Source: UBA11889 sp002313255
Lineage (GTDB): Bacteria > Pseudomonadota > Gammaproteobacteria > Pseudomonadales > Azotimanducaceae
Direction of reading: 5' to 3'
NCBI GenBank assembly: GCA_913045265.1
Contig: CAJWQX010000010.1
Location: forward strand, 1 to 59,800
DNA: 59,800 bases
Part shown: piece after piece, positions 8,937-16,574 of the stretch
How positions within the stretch are numbered: the first letter of the stretch is position 1
Layout of the letters: each line of letters starts with the position of its first letter
Made by a program: the position numbers and the translations under genes
Notes under the pieces: generated by a model
Seen by the model: only the letters and a program-made list of their open reading frames with translations
Told to the model about the DNA's origin: nothing
The model's database searches: none

Positions 8937-9440
8937 TTACATGCCCTCGATTTGTAGGGCTGGCGCGAGCTCTCGCAACGCCTGACGATAGACCTCCTTT
9001 TTGAACGCAACGATCTCAGTCAACGGGTACCAATAACTAACCCAACGCCAAGCATCAAATTCGGGTTTATCCGAACAGTTCATCGAAATGTCGTTTTCGT
9101 CCCCTACCAATTTAAGTAAATACCACTTCTGCTTTTGTCCGCGAAAACGCGAAGTCGAGTTATAACGCCGCAACCGCTTAGGTAATCGATAGCGGAGCCA
9201 ACGGCTCGTAACCGCGAGTATTTTTACGGATGCCGGCGTCAGACCAACTTCTTCAAACAGTTCTCGATAGAGAGCGTCTTCGGGCATTTCGTTCGGCTGC
9301 ATTCCTCCCTGAGGGAATTGCCACGCGTTGTCACCGCCAACTCGACGAGCCCAAAAAACATTGCCTACGTCGTTAGATATCACAATGCCAACGTTCGGTC
9401 GAAAGCCTTGAGGATCGAGGTTCTCTATCTCATTTCGCAT
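8937..9440 (-). CDS. rppH: RNA pyrophosphohydrolase
   Basis: Nudix hydrolase that removes pyrophosphate or phosphate from 5' ends of mRNA and so starts RNase E-dependent decay. The 167-residue product begins MRNEIENLDPQGFRPNVGIV and carries WQFPQGGMQPNE followed by the Nudix core ALYRELFEEVGL at about residues 50-70. The region QKWYLLKLVGDE and EFDAWRWVSYWYP is typical of RppH. ATG 9440. It is the first gene of rppH-ptsP and diverges from the YyaL-type gene across about 137 nt. Confidence 0.95.
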   Translation of the reverse strand: MRNEIENLDPQGFRPNVGIVISNDVGNVFWARRVGGDNAWQFPQGGMQPNEMPEDALYRELFEEVGLTPASVKILAVTSRWLRYRLPKRLRRYNSTSRFRGQKQKWYLLKLVGDENDISMNCSDKPEFDAWRWVSYWYPLTEIVAFKKEVYRQALRELAPALQIEGM

Positions 9441-9577
9441 GTGACGATTCTTTCATAATCAACTCCTGCGAAGCCACTGGCTCCTTGAGCCGCAGTTTTC
9501 TCCTTACCGATCCAGTTTTTCCGGGTGTCCTTACAGTCCAGCAAGGCTATTATTTCGCAAGTACAACAAGGTCAAGA

Positions 9578-11635
9578 ATGAACCAGCTCCAGAACGAACC
9601 TAGTCTCTATCTCCAACAACACGCGACGAATCCGGTTCAGTGGTATCCGTGGGGAAACAACGCCCTCGAAAAGGCAATGGACGAAAATAAACCTATCCTC
9701 CTATCCATCGGCTATTCGTCATGCCACTGGTGTCACGTTATGGCCCACGAATCTTTTGAGGACGAAATTACCGCGTCGGTGATGAACGATAACTTCATCA
9801 ACATAAAGGTCGATCGAGAAGAACGCCCCGATATCGACCAGATATACCAGACGGCTCATCAACTCCTCACTCAACGCACTGGCGGCTGGCCTCTCACCAT
9901 GTTTCTTGACCCACAGACTCAACTACCGTTTTTTGGTGGTACCTATTTCCCTCCGGCCCCACGATTTAATCTTCCCGGATTCAGAGACTTGCTCATGCGA
10001 GTGAGTAGCACGTACCAAGACAATAAAACCGACCTCGAAGCTCAGAGCAAAAAACTTAGCGTGGGGCTGGCAAAACTGAACGAACATGCCGAAGTGCAGG
10101 GAATTGACGACCGACCGTTACTGTCCACAGCAAGGGATCAGCTCGCGTCCCGTTATGATCCCATCCACGGAGGTTTTGGACCCGCGCCAAAGTTCCCCAT
10201 GCCCGCGAACATCGAGAGACTATTGCGCCACTGGGCGTTTTCAAGACGCAATGACGCAGTCGATCGAGAAGCCTTCGATATGGCACTGACCACCCTCACA
10301 CGGATAGCTCGTGGCGGCATCTACGATCACGTGGGGGGAGGTTTTTGTCGATACTCTACCGACAACGAATGGATGATCCCCCACTTCGAGAAGATGTTGT
10401 ACGACAACGGGAGACTCATGAATCTCTACGCCGACGCCTTGGGACTTGGTCCAGATCCACTGTTTGAAAGCGCGCTTAGGGAAACGGCTGATTGGATCGT
10501 TCGCGACATGCAACATCCACAAGGTGGTTATTTTACCTCTCTGGACGCGGATTCAGACGGAGTCGAAGGGAGCTACTACGTATGGCGTAGAAACGAAGTT
10601 CAGAACCTTTTGGATAGCGACGAATACCTCATTGTCGAAACGCTATATGGTTTGGATAAATCGGCGAATTTTGAGGGGAAATGGAACTTTCATCGCCGAG
10701 ACGCTTGGCGCGCCGTCACCGAAAGGCTAAGTCTCGAAACAGAAGAGGCAGAAAAACTTCTTGAATCCGCGAAAGCCAAACTTCTCCAACGTCGTTCCGA
10801 ACGCCCGGCACCGGGACGTGACGAAAAAATCCTCACTTCATGGAACGGCCTTGCGATCAAAGGCATGGCGAAAGCCGCGATGCGTTTTAATAAGAAGCCT
10901 TGGCTCCATTCGTCTCAACGTGCCGTCGACTTTATTCGTGATAACTGCTTTGACGGAAATCGGCTCTCCGCAGTCTGGAACAACGGCATAGTTGGCCACG
11001 ACGGATTTCTCGACGACTACGCGAATCTCCTGGACGGATTACTCGTCTTGTTGGAGGCCCAATGGCGTTCTAGCGATATCGAATTCGCGGAAGCGCTCGC
11101 CGATCTTTTGTTGTCCAAATTCCTCGACGAGGATGGGGGCTTCTTCTTTACGGCCCATGACCAAGAAAAGCTGATCCACCGGCCCAAGCCAACCCTCGAC
11201 GACGCTCTACCCCCGGGAAATGGGACTGTGACCGTTGCTCTGCTGAAACTGGGACATTTGCTTAGTGAACCGCGATACGTTGACGCTGCCATGGAAACCC
11301 TTGATTGGGCACGCGCTTCAATCGAGCAATATCCTGCCGGACACTGCACACTGCTCGTCGCTCTTGAATCTCGCTTATATTCTCCTGAACAAATCATTGT
11401 GCGCGGACCGCAACAAGCCATCGGTTCTTGGTTAACCCTCGCGCGCGAGGGTTACACCCCGGAACGCTGCGTCTACGGAATTCCATACGACGAATCTGGA
11501 CGAGTTCCCAAGCAACTTCCAGCGCTCGTTTCGACCGAAACCCGGCAGGTTGTGAGTGCTTACATTTGCCGCGACCTGACCTGCGAAACAGCAATAACCG
11601 ACTTTGAAGACTACAAACGTAAGCTCAAGAGGTAG
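9578..11635 (+). CDS. YyaL/SPATA20-type thioredoxin-domain protein
   Basis: A 685-residue cytoplasmic protein with an N-terminal DUF255 thioredoxin-like domain (about 1-170) containing the redox-like CHWCHVM motif in GYSSCHWCHVMAHESFED. A long alpha/alpha six-hairpin glycosidase-like region follows, with GGIYDHVGGGFCRYSTD, HFEKMLYDNG and GREKILTSWNGL-type signatures (here GRDEKILTSWNGL). The family is widespread but has no proven biochemical role. I placed the start at ATG 9578, where the family N-terminus MNQLQNEPSLYLQQHA begins; 31 open codons upstream look non-coding. It converges on gcvH with 29 nt between stops. Confidence 0.87.
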   Translation: MNQLQNEPSLYLQQHATNPVQWYPWGNNALEKAMDENKPILLSIGYSSCHWCHVMAHESFEDEITASVMNDNFINIKVDREERPDIDQIYQTAHQLLTQRTGGWPLTMFLDPQTQLPFFGGTYFPPAPRFNLPGFRDLLMRVSSTYQDNKTDLEAQSKKLSVGLAKLNEHAEVQGIDDRPLLSTARDQLASRYDPIHGGFGPAPKFPMPANIERLLRHWAFSRRNDAVDREAFDMALTTLTRIARGGIYDHVGGGFCRYSTDNEWMIPHFEKMLYDNGRLMNLYADALGLGPDPLFESALRETADWIVRDMQHPQGGYFTSLDADSDGVEGSYYVWRRNEVQNLLDSDEYLIVETLYGLDKSANFEGKWNFHRRDAWRAVTERLSLETEEAEKLLESAKAKLLQRRSERPAPGRDEKILTSWNGLAIKGMAKAAMRFNKKPWLHSSQRAVDFIRDNCFDGNRLSAVWNNGIVGHDGFLDDYANLLDGLLVLLEAQWRSSDIEFAEALADLLLSKFLDEDGGFFFTAHDQEKLIHRPKPTLDDALPPGNGTVTVALLKLGHLLSEPRYVDAAMETLDWARASIEQYPAGHCTLLVALESRLYSPEQIIVRGPQQAIGSWLTLAREGYTPERCVYGIPYDESGRVPKQLPALVSTETRQVVSAYICRDLTCETAITDFEDYKRKLKR

Positions 11636-11649
11636 CCCTCATCGCACGC

Positions 11650-11677
11650 GAACGAGCTTACGCATCAACGCTCGTTC
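11650..11677. terminator. Inverted repeat between convergent genes, possible bidirectional terminator
   Basis: GAACGAGC at 11650-11657 and GCTCGTTC at 11670-11677 form a perfect 8-bp stem with a 12-nt loop. It lies between the stop of the YyaL-type gene and the end of gcvH, whose last codons it overlaps. There is no clear T-run on either side, so function as an intrinsic terminator is only a suggestion. Confidence 0.3.
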
Positions 11678-12057
11678 TCCGCAGCTTCTCGGTATGCGAC
11701 GTCGTTTAAAAGATCCTCAAGTTCTCTGACATCATAGGGTTCAAGTGCGAAAAACCAGCCGTCGCCGTACGCATCTAAATTGACGTTCTCCGGTGCATCT
11801 TCTAGAGATCGGTTGACCGCGGTGACGACGCCGCCAACCGGAGCGTATATATCGGAAGCCGCCTTGACCGACTCAACGACTCCAGCTTCAACCGACGCTT
11901 GCAGCGACTGTCCTATCTGCGGCAGCTCGATGTAAACAATGTCACCGAGTGCGTCCTGCGCGAAATCAGTAATACCAACCGTTATCCGTCCATCCTCTTC
12001 GAGCCGCGCCCATTCATGGCTTTCGGCGTAATAGATACCCTCAGGGATTTCACTCAT
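11665..12057 (-). CDS. gcvH: Glycine cleavage system H protein
   Basis: Lipoyl carrier protein that shuttles the aminomethyl group between the P, T and L proteins of glycine cleavage. The 130-residue protein has the usual length, starts MSEIPEGIYYAESHEWAR, and has the lipoylated Lys in VVESVKAASDIYAPVGG near residue 65, then LEDAPENVNLDAYGDGWFF. ATG 12057. Unlike the common gcvT-gcvH-gcvP order, neither gcvT nor gcvP is adjacent. The gene upstream on the same strand is a UbiH/UbiI-type hydroxylase, separated by 242 nt in which I see no convincing gene or glycine riboswitch. Confidence 0.95.
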   Translation of the reverse strand: MSEIPEGIYYAESHEWARLEEDGRITVGITDFAQDALGDIVYIELPQIGQSLQASVEAGVVESVKAASDIYAPVGGVVTAVNRSLEDAPENVNLDAYGDGWFFALEPYDVRELEDLLNDVAYREAAENER

Positions 12058-12299
12058 CGATTAGGCCTTTACCCTTAGTGACAGATCCGTCGCTATTTTG
12101 ACTACACCAACCACCACCTATCTAGTATTTTTTGCACCCCCGTGAACTCTCGCCATAACGCAACCAAAACCCGTTCTAACCACCCTCAAGAACAATCGCT
12201 TGCTAATCGCATTGTGTGAAGTCGCTCTTCGGGGCACTCGGTCCAACACCACTACCTCTTTACAGACGGAACGAACAACTACAGATGGCGACAGGTTGT

Positions 12300-13472
12300 T
12301 CAATATAGCGTGGCAAGCGGTCCTAAACCCATCGCTTCACGCATCAATTGGTATTTAACGGCAGGAACTTTATTTATTGTCCGGATGCCAAGATTGCGCG
12401 CCCATCTCCCGTACGGTCCGGAAGCACCGTATGTTCGATCAAAGAAATCCATAAGCTTTAGCACCACCCGAGCGCGGGCACGGCGTCTTATTGCAAATCG
12501 ACGCCATATATCGATCTCGCCCATATCGTCTTTGAGATGCTGGGCTGCCTCTTGAATCCCCTGCACATCTTCCAAACCCAAATTGACGCCCTGACCGGCA
12601 AGAGGATGCACAGTCCGTGCTGCATCCCCGATAATGAGAGCTCGCGGCAATGGGTTAAAGTCGGGGACGAGAGATTGTCCAAAAGGAAAACCAACCCGCT
12701 CCCCAACTTCCGTCACGTCACCAAGTGCGGACTCGGATTCGTGGGTCAAGGCCGCGGCGAAAGCTTTTCGATCAAGTGTCAGCAATTCATCGTATCTTCC
12801 AGTCGGCAAGCTCCATACAACTGAAACAGTCCGTTCTTCGGGCAGCGGCAAGAATGCCAAGATTCCATCTCCAAAATGTTGCAGAGCGCAGCCGTCATGT
12901 GGATCAACGGTCCTAGCAACGGTCCCGATAGCCCGCCCCATACTTCCATAATTCTGAGCTGAAATTCCAAGCTGCCTGAGCGTGGAGGACTCCCGACCTT
13001 CGGCGACCACGAGGCAAGCCGCCGATACGACATCCTCATCGATGATCAATTCGACAGCATCGCCAGAACATTCCACAGCATCAATGGTGCTTGGCGCTCT
13101 CACCTCAACTCTGTCAACCAAATTTCTCCACAACTGATTAACTAAAGCACTAACTTCCACAACTTCCGCCAGGGCTTTGGCACCAATTTCGTTGGCATCA
13201 AAAACTATCGTCGCAGTACCTTCACGCTCCCAGACGCGAATCCGCTTAATGGATTCTCGACGGACATCCACCATCGCTCCCAAACTTTCCAACAGATTTA
13301 TCGATCTCGGTGAAAGTGCAACCGTGCGTATATCGAATTCATCATTAAGACCCGACGTTTGCGGAACTTTCGAATCAACTAACAGGACGCGCCGATCACG
13401 TCGAGCCAAGCAGAGCGCAGCGGTCGCTCCGACAATACCTCCTCCGGTAATAATGGCGTCGAAGTCAGGCAT
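12300..13472 (-). CDS. FAD-dependent UbiH/UbiF/UbiI family hydroxylase
   Basis: A 390-residue flavoprotein monooxygenase of the ubiquinone-ring hydroxylase family. The N-terminal dinucleotide-binding motif is GGGIVGATAALCLA (about residues 10-23). The second FAD motif GDAARTVHPLAGQGVNLGLEDV lies near 285-306, and the ubiquinone-family GLGPLA-type end is present (MGLGPLATLY). It probably hydroxylates one position of the demethoxyubiquinone ring. Position next to gcvH resembles the E. coli ubiH-ubiI-gcvTHP locus, which favours UbiI, but sequence alone does not tell which carbon is modified. ATG 13472. Confidence 0.88.
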   Translation of the reverse strand: MPDFDAIITGGGIVGATAALCLARRDRRVLLVDSKVPQTSGLNDEFDIRTVALSPRSINLLESLGAMVDVRRESIKRIRVWEREGTATIVFDANEIGAKALAEVVEVSALVNQLWRNLVDRVEVRAPSTIDAVECSGDAVELIIDEDVVSAACLVVAEGRESSTLRQLGISAQNYGSMGRAIGTVARTVDPHDGCALQHFGDGILAFLPLPEERTVSVVWSLPTGRYDELLTLDRKAFAAALTHESESALGDVTEVGERVGFPFGQSLVPDFNPLPRALIIGDAARTVHPLAGQGVNLGLEDVQGIQEAAQHLKDDMGEIDIWRRFAIRRRARARVVLKLMDFFDRTYGASGPYGRWARNLGIRTINKVPAVKYQLMREAMGLGPLATLY

Positions 13473-13517
13473 TTAAATACAATCCAAAATCGGTCACGGT
13501 TTGCGTGAAATGTGAAT

Positions 13518-13685
13518 TCATGCCATCACGGTCATGAAGTTGATGCAGATTTCTGATTTCTTATCCAAAGCTCTGTTTCCGAACGCTCGTTCGAACTTGC
13601 GATAAGCGCGGCGCAACTCCGCGTACAAAATCATTTCAATCTCGTAACTCGTAAATAATTCGAGGTAACTCACATTCAGTACCAT
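13518..13685 (-). CDS. Possible small basic protein upstream of the flavin hydroxylase
   Basis: An open frame of 55 residues runs from ATG 13685 to TGA 13518, ending 45 nt before the flavin-hydroxylase start on the same strand. The product is rich in charged residues (core YAELRRAYRKFERAFGNRA) and could form an amphipathic helix. I recognise no family, and the ribosome-binding site is weak (CAGG just before ATG). Codon choice is similar to neighbouring genes. It is either a genuine small gene leading the operon or a chance frame in the 299-nt divergent region 13473-13771; I cannot decide from the sequence. Confidence 0.3.
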   Translation of the reverse strand: MVLNVSYLELFTSYEIEMILYAELRRAYRKFERAFGNRALDKKSEICINFMTVMA

Positions 13686-13771
13686 GCCTGTAGGAACAAA
13701 CTAACGGACTTCACAACCCTTAGGATTCGAGAGACACTAACGTATTCGGGGATCAATCCCCAAGGAAACCC

Positions 13772-13975
13772 ATGGCTACTAACGATCTCGAAGCGCTAGA
13801 GGAGAAGGTCGACGAGCTTATTGCTCTGTCGGAAGTCTTGGTCGAAGAAAATCAAGTGCTCAAAGCCAAACAACAAAGTTGGACAACCGAACGCGCTAAG
13901 CTTGTCCAAAAGAACGAGCTCGCAAAAACTCGGGTTGAATCGATGATCACACGTCTCAAGGCACTTGATAAATGA
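13772..13975 (+). CDS. ZapB-like coiled-coil protein (TIGR02449 type)
   Basis: A 67-residue, almost entirely helical coiled-coil protein: a heptad pattern runs through LEALEEKVDELIALSEVL and the rest of the chain to RLKALDK. It matches the small family found immediately before zapA in many Gammaproteobacteria, which is presumed to act with ZapA at the division ring. ATG 13772 is preceded by a good AAGGA site about 7 nt upstream. Its stop overlaps the zapA start as ATGA, so the two are translationally coupled. Confidence 0.83.
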   Translation: MATNDLEALEEKVDELIALSEVLVEENQVLKAKQQSWTTERAKLVQKNELAKTRVESMITRLKALDK

Positions 13976-14289
13976 GCAAAACCCAATCAACAACGGTGAA
14001 AGTGAAAATTCTCGATCGTGAGTTTCAAGTTGCTTGTCCTGAAGACGAGGTCGACGAGTTGAATGCCTCGGCGCAGGAGCTAGACAAACGAATGCGCACC
14101 ACTCAGAGCTCCGCAAACATTGTCGGTCTCGAACGAATAGCTGTCATGACCGCCCTCAACATCACGCATGAATATCTCGGGATCAAGGGGAAGAGCGACG
14201 AGATCGAAAGTCTCGCCGACGGGAAACTAGCAGAATTAGCGAAGCGTCTATCCGAAGTCATCGCGTCACAAAAAAAACGTACCGCGTAG
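13972..14289 (+). CDS. zapA: Cell division protein ZapA
   Basis: Cytoplasmic protein that cross-links FtsZ protofilaments and stabilises the Z ring. It has 105 residues: the N-terminal ZapA head (VKVKILDREFQVACPEDEVDEL, shortened here to its recognisable core VKILDREFQVACPEDE), NIVGLERIAVMTALNI, and a C-terminal helix. The ATG at 13972 overlaps the upstream ZapB-like stop. It precedes 6S RNA and ygfA, which is the conserved gammaproteobacterial order zapA-ssrS-ygfA. Confidence 0.93.
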   Translation: MSKTQSTTVKVKILDREFQVACPEDEVDELNASAQELDKRMRTTQSSANIVGLERIAVMTALNITHEYLGIKGKSDEIESLADGKLAELAKRLSEVIASQKKRTA

Positions 14290-14370
14290 AGACTTTCCAA
14301 CCTCAGAGGGTTGCTACGCCCCCATTGTTTGCTCGCGACAATCGCGCCCCATCGATTCAGACATTTTCGC

Positions 14371-14376
14371 TATACT
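14371..14376 (+). promoter_or_regulatory. Probable -10 box of the 6S RNA promoter
   Basis: TATACT lies about 7-8 nt before the predicted 5' end of 6S RNA. I see no good -35 hexamer at 16-18 nt upstream (the bases there read roughly CCCATC), so the promoter is assigned mainly from position. Confidence 0.5.
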
Positions 14377-14382
14377 AGTTCG

Positions 14383-14563
14383 GCTTCCTGGAATGTGCGC
14401 CAGTTGGTGTCGTCCTTGAGCCGTTATAAAAAAATAGGGGATTCTGGCGTCGGCGCCAGTGTGCATACCCAACGCCTTTGCCGCGGGTAGCCTTAGGTAC
14501 CGCCCGGGTCACCGCCTTGAACCAAAACGGTTCAGGGCCAACCAAACAGCGGCATTCCGGTGG
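14383..14563 (+). ncRNA. ssrS: 6S RNA
   Basis: Small RNA that binds the sigma-70 RNA polymerase holoenzyme as a promoter mimic in stationary phase. Evidence is position (between zapA and ygfA) and conserved sequence: a closing stem formed by CCTGGAATG near 14388-14396 and CATTCCGG near 14553-14560. Just before the 3' arm lies the family signature CCTTGAACCAAAACGGTTCAGGG (recognisable core CCTTGAACC...GGTTCAGG) at about 14513-14537. The 5' side GTCCTTGAGCCG also aligns with E. coli 6S RNA. Length is about 180 nt. Ends are estimated from the pairing and the -10 box; they may shift by a few bases. Confidence 0.88.
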
Positions 14564-14565
14564 CA

Positions 14566-14593
14566 AAACGCACTCGTTTTGGCGAGTGCGTTT
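14566..14593 (+). terminator. Perfect 11-bp hairpin between 6S RNA and ygfA
   Basis: AAACGCACTCG at 14566-14576 and CGAGTGCGTTT at 14583-14593 pair perfectly around a TTTTGG loop. It begins within a few bases of the 6S 3' end and could terminate or mark processing between 6S RNA and ygfA. The downstream T-run is only TTT within the stem, so it may be a partial terminator that lets ygfA be co-transcribed, as in E. coli. Confidence 0.55.
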
Positions 14594-14610
14594 GCATTAA
14601 GAAGTCTAGA

Positions 14611-15162
14611 ATGACCAACAATATTCGACAACGGTTTCGCACGGCGCGAAGAGCTTTGTCGGAAGACTCCCAACGCGAACACGCGCTTGCCGTAAAAAAT
14701 GCATTAGGCGCTTCGTCTCTATTACGTCAAAAAACCGTCGTCGGCTGTTACCTAGCGAGTGACGGCGAAGTTGATCTCGGCCCAACCATTGAACTTTTGT
14801 GGGAACGAAAAATAGCAACAGCCGTGCCCGTCGTTCACGCAAACGCGATGACGTTTTATGCATACGCAAAGGAAACGGATACTTTGGTAAGTCGATGGGG
14901 AATTCGCGAGCCCATCGCATCAACTCAGATTGACAAAAACGACCTCCTTGTCGTCCTCGTCCCCTTGGTCGCTTTCACAGATCGAGGTCAACGTCTCGGA
15001 AGAGGGCGCGGATACTACGATCGTGTGTTCAAGTTTTCACCGCGCCCGATACTGATCGGCGTCGCTCACGAAATACAGCGGGCCAGCGCGTTTTCAACGA
15101 ATGCATCAGACGTCTGCCTGGACGGTATCGTCAGTGAAAACGGTTTGATTATGATGATGTAG
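14611..15162 (+). CDS. ygfA: 5-formyltetrahydrofolate cyclo-ligase
   Basis: ATP-dependent conversion of 5-formyl-THF to methenyl-THF, recycling folate; in E. coli co-transcribed with 6S RNA. The 183-residue product shows the RAARRAL-type N-terminal helix (here RTARRALSED), VVGCYLASDGEVD, WGIREP and the signature RLGRGRGYYDR near 137-147. I chose ATG 14611; an in-frame GTG at 14560 would place coding sequence within 6S RNA and the hairpin and adds residues unlike the family. A weak AAGAAG stretch precedes the ATG. Confidence 0.92.
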   Translation: MTNNIRQRFRTARRALSEDSQREHALAVKNALGASSLLRQKTVVGCYLASDGEVDLGPTIELLWERKIATAVPVVHANAMTFYAYAKETDTLVSRWGIREPIASTQIDKNDLLVVLVPLVAFTDRGQRLGRGRGYYDRVFKFSPRPILIGVAHEIQRASAFSTNASDVCLDGIVSENGLIMMM

Positions 15163-15182
15163 TTCCCCGGTTATACTGGGTT

Positions 15183-15734
15183 ATGGCAGTACGAAAAATC
15201 ATCCGCATGGGCCACCCAACACTGCGCCGGAAAGCCGAATCAATTGCGGAAAACATGATCGGCAGTGCGTCCCTTTCAAACCTCATAGAGGACATGCAAG
15301 ACACACTGCGGGATTACGGCGGAATCGGATTAGCGGCGCCTCAAATAGACGAGCCAATTCAACTCGCGATTATCGATTTGCCTGGAGGTCAGAGTCGCTA
15401 CGGCGAACTCGAGGCCTTACCTTCGACCGTCTGCATTAATCCCTTCGTAACCACCCTAGATACCGCCACCGCTGGCTATTGGGAAGGATGTTTATCCATC
15501 CCCGGGCTTCGAGGGTTTGTCGAAAGACCTCAACAAATCCGATTGGCATACACCGACGCAGACGGAACTCGATTGGAACGTGAGTTCTCAGATTTTCACG
15601 CTACTGTCGTACAACACGAGATCGATCACCTCATGGGCACACTGTATATTGACCACATTCAGGACCCATCCTTACTTGTTTTCGAAGACGAATACTTACG
15701 TTACGTCGTGCCGAGTGAGGAGCCAACCGGCTAA
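15183..15734 (+). CDS. def: Peptide deformylase
   Basis: Metalloenzyme removing the N-formyl group from nascent proteins. The 183-residue protein has all three motifs: GGIGLAAPQI (about 49-58), EGCLSIPG (metal-ligand Cys) and HEIDHLMG (two metal-ligand His and catalytic Glu). ATG 15183, 20 nt after ygfA. This is not the usual def-fmt-rsmB setting, so a second def may exist elsewhere. It converges on an SDR gene with 15 nt between stops. Confidence 0.95.
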   Translation: MAVRKIIRMGHPTLRRKAESIAENMIGSASLSNLIEDMQDTLRDYGGIGLAAPQIDEPIQLAIIDLPGGQSRYGELEALPSTVCINPFVTTLDTATAGYWEGCLSIPGLRGFVERPQQIRLAYTDADGTRLEREFSDFHATVVQHEIDHLMGTLYIDHIQDPSLLVFEDEYLRYVVPSEEPTG

Positions 15735-15749
15735 GTTCCTCAATCAGTC

Positions 15750-16574
15750 CTATCCAGATGCGTCTCGTTCTGGGCCTAGCAAAGTGACCCCTCCATCGAC
15801 GATCAGCGTCTGGCCTGTTATGTATCGCGCCCTTTCAGACGCCAAAAACCGAACCGCGTTGCCAACGTCCCAGCCCGTTCCTTCAATCCCCAAGACAGAA
15901 GCACGTACTCTCGCGTCTCGTGCTTTTTCGCTCATCCCTGACTGATATACCATCGGCGTAAATACCGGGCCCGGCGCGACGCAATTTACTCGAATGCCCT
16001 CCGGCCCATGATCAACCGCCATGGCCTGCGTAAGACCAATAATTGCGCTTTTGGAGGTACTGTAAGCGGTCATCCCACGCGGACGTACGGCGGCAATGGA
16101 TGAGACATTTACGATCACTCCGGCCCCCGTCGCGATCATTGCCGGTATCGCTATTTTGCTCGCAAGAAAAACGCTCTCTACGTTTATCTTCATCACGCGG
16201 CGCCAGTGAGTTGGTGATTCATCGACCACGGTGCCGCGACTACCCACTCCTACATTGTTATCAAGAACATCCAGTCGTCCCCATAATGCAAACGCCTTCG
16301 CCACCATTGCCTCGCAGTCGGCATCAACGGTAACGTCCGCGTTAAACGCAACTGCAACTCCGCCGGTTCCCGTAATCATTTCGACCGTACGTTCGGCGGC
16401 ACTCATCGACCGATCGACAACCAATACGCGCGCACCAGCGTCTGCGAGGAGCAGCGCGGCCGCCCGACCGTTGCCAATCCCGTCGTCGCGTGCTCCTCCA
16501 CCAGTGACGATGGCGACTTTGCCGTCCAAGCCTTCGTCCGCGAAGCTCTCCGCTCGATTCTCTTCGCCTATCAA
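15750..16574 (-). CDS. Short-chain dehydrogenase/reductase
   Basis: A 274-residue SDR with an intact active site: a glycine-rich cofactor loop with a short insertion (TGGGARDDGIGNG), NNVG, VSSIAAV and YSTSK, and the C-terminal TGQTLIVDGG. The Asp after the second strand (VVDRS) suggests NAD preference. Substrate is not evident. The start is taken as TTG 16574, which overlaps the ilvA stop as TTGA; a later TTG at LDGKVAIV is an alternative. Overlap with ilvA means co-translation, though no functional link to isoleucine synthesis is apparent. Confidence 0.85.
   Translation of the reverse strand: MIGEENRAESFADEGLDGKVAIVTGGGARDDGIGNGRAAALLLADAGARVLVVDRSMSAAERTVEMITGTGGVAVAFNADVTVDADCEAMVAKAFALWGRLDVLDNNVGVGSRGTVVDESPTHWRRVMKINVESVFLASKIAIPAMIATGAGVIVNVSSIAAVRPRGMTAYSTSKSAIIGLTQAMAVDHGPEGIRVNCVAPGPVFTPMVYQSGMSEKARDARVRASVLGIEGTGWDVGNAVRFLASERARYITGQTLIVDGGVTLLGPERDASG

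Noticed and set aside
11017..11421. Long antisense open frame inside the YyaL-type gene, and similar antisense frames in gshB, coaBC, algC and spoT
   Set aside because: Products are Ser/Arg-rich mirror translations typical of frames opposite real genes; none shows a family motif or its own ribosome site.
12058..12299. Glycine riboswitch upstream of gcvH
   Set aside because: No tandem aptamer core was recognisable in the 242 nt; a covariance search with the glycine riboswitch model would settle it.
12118..12303. A 61-codon frame on the minus strand starting with TTG in a TTGA overlap with the flavin-hydroxylase stop
   Set aside because: The overlap geometry copies real junctions in this window, but the product is a basic, low-complexity string with no recognisable motif or membrane segment. 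I judge it a chance frame; conservation in relatives could reverse this.
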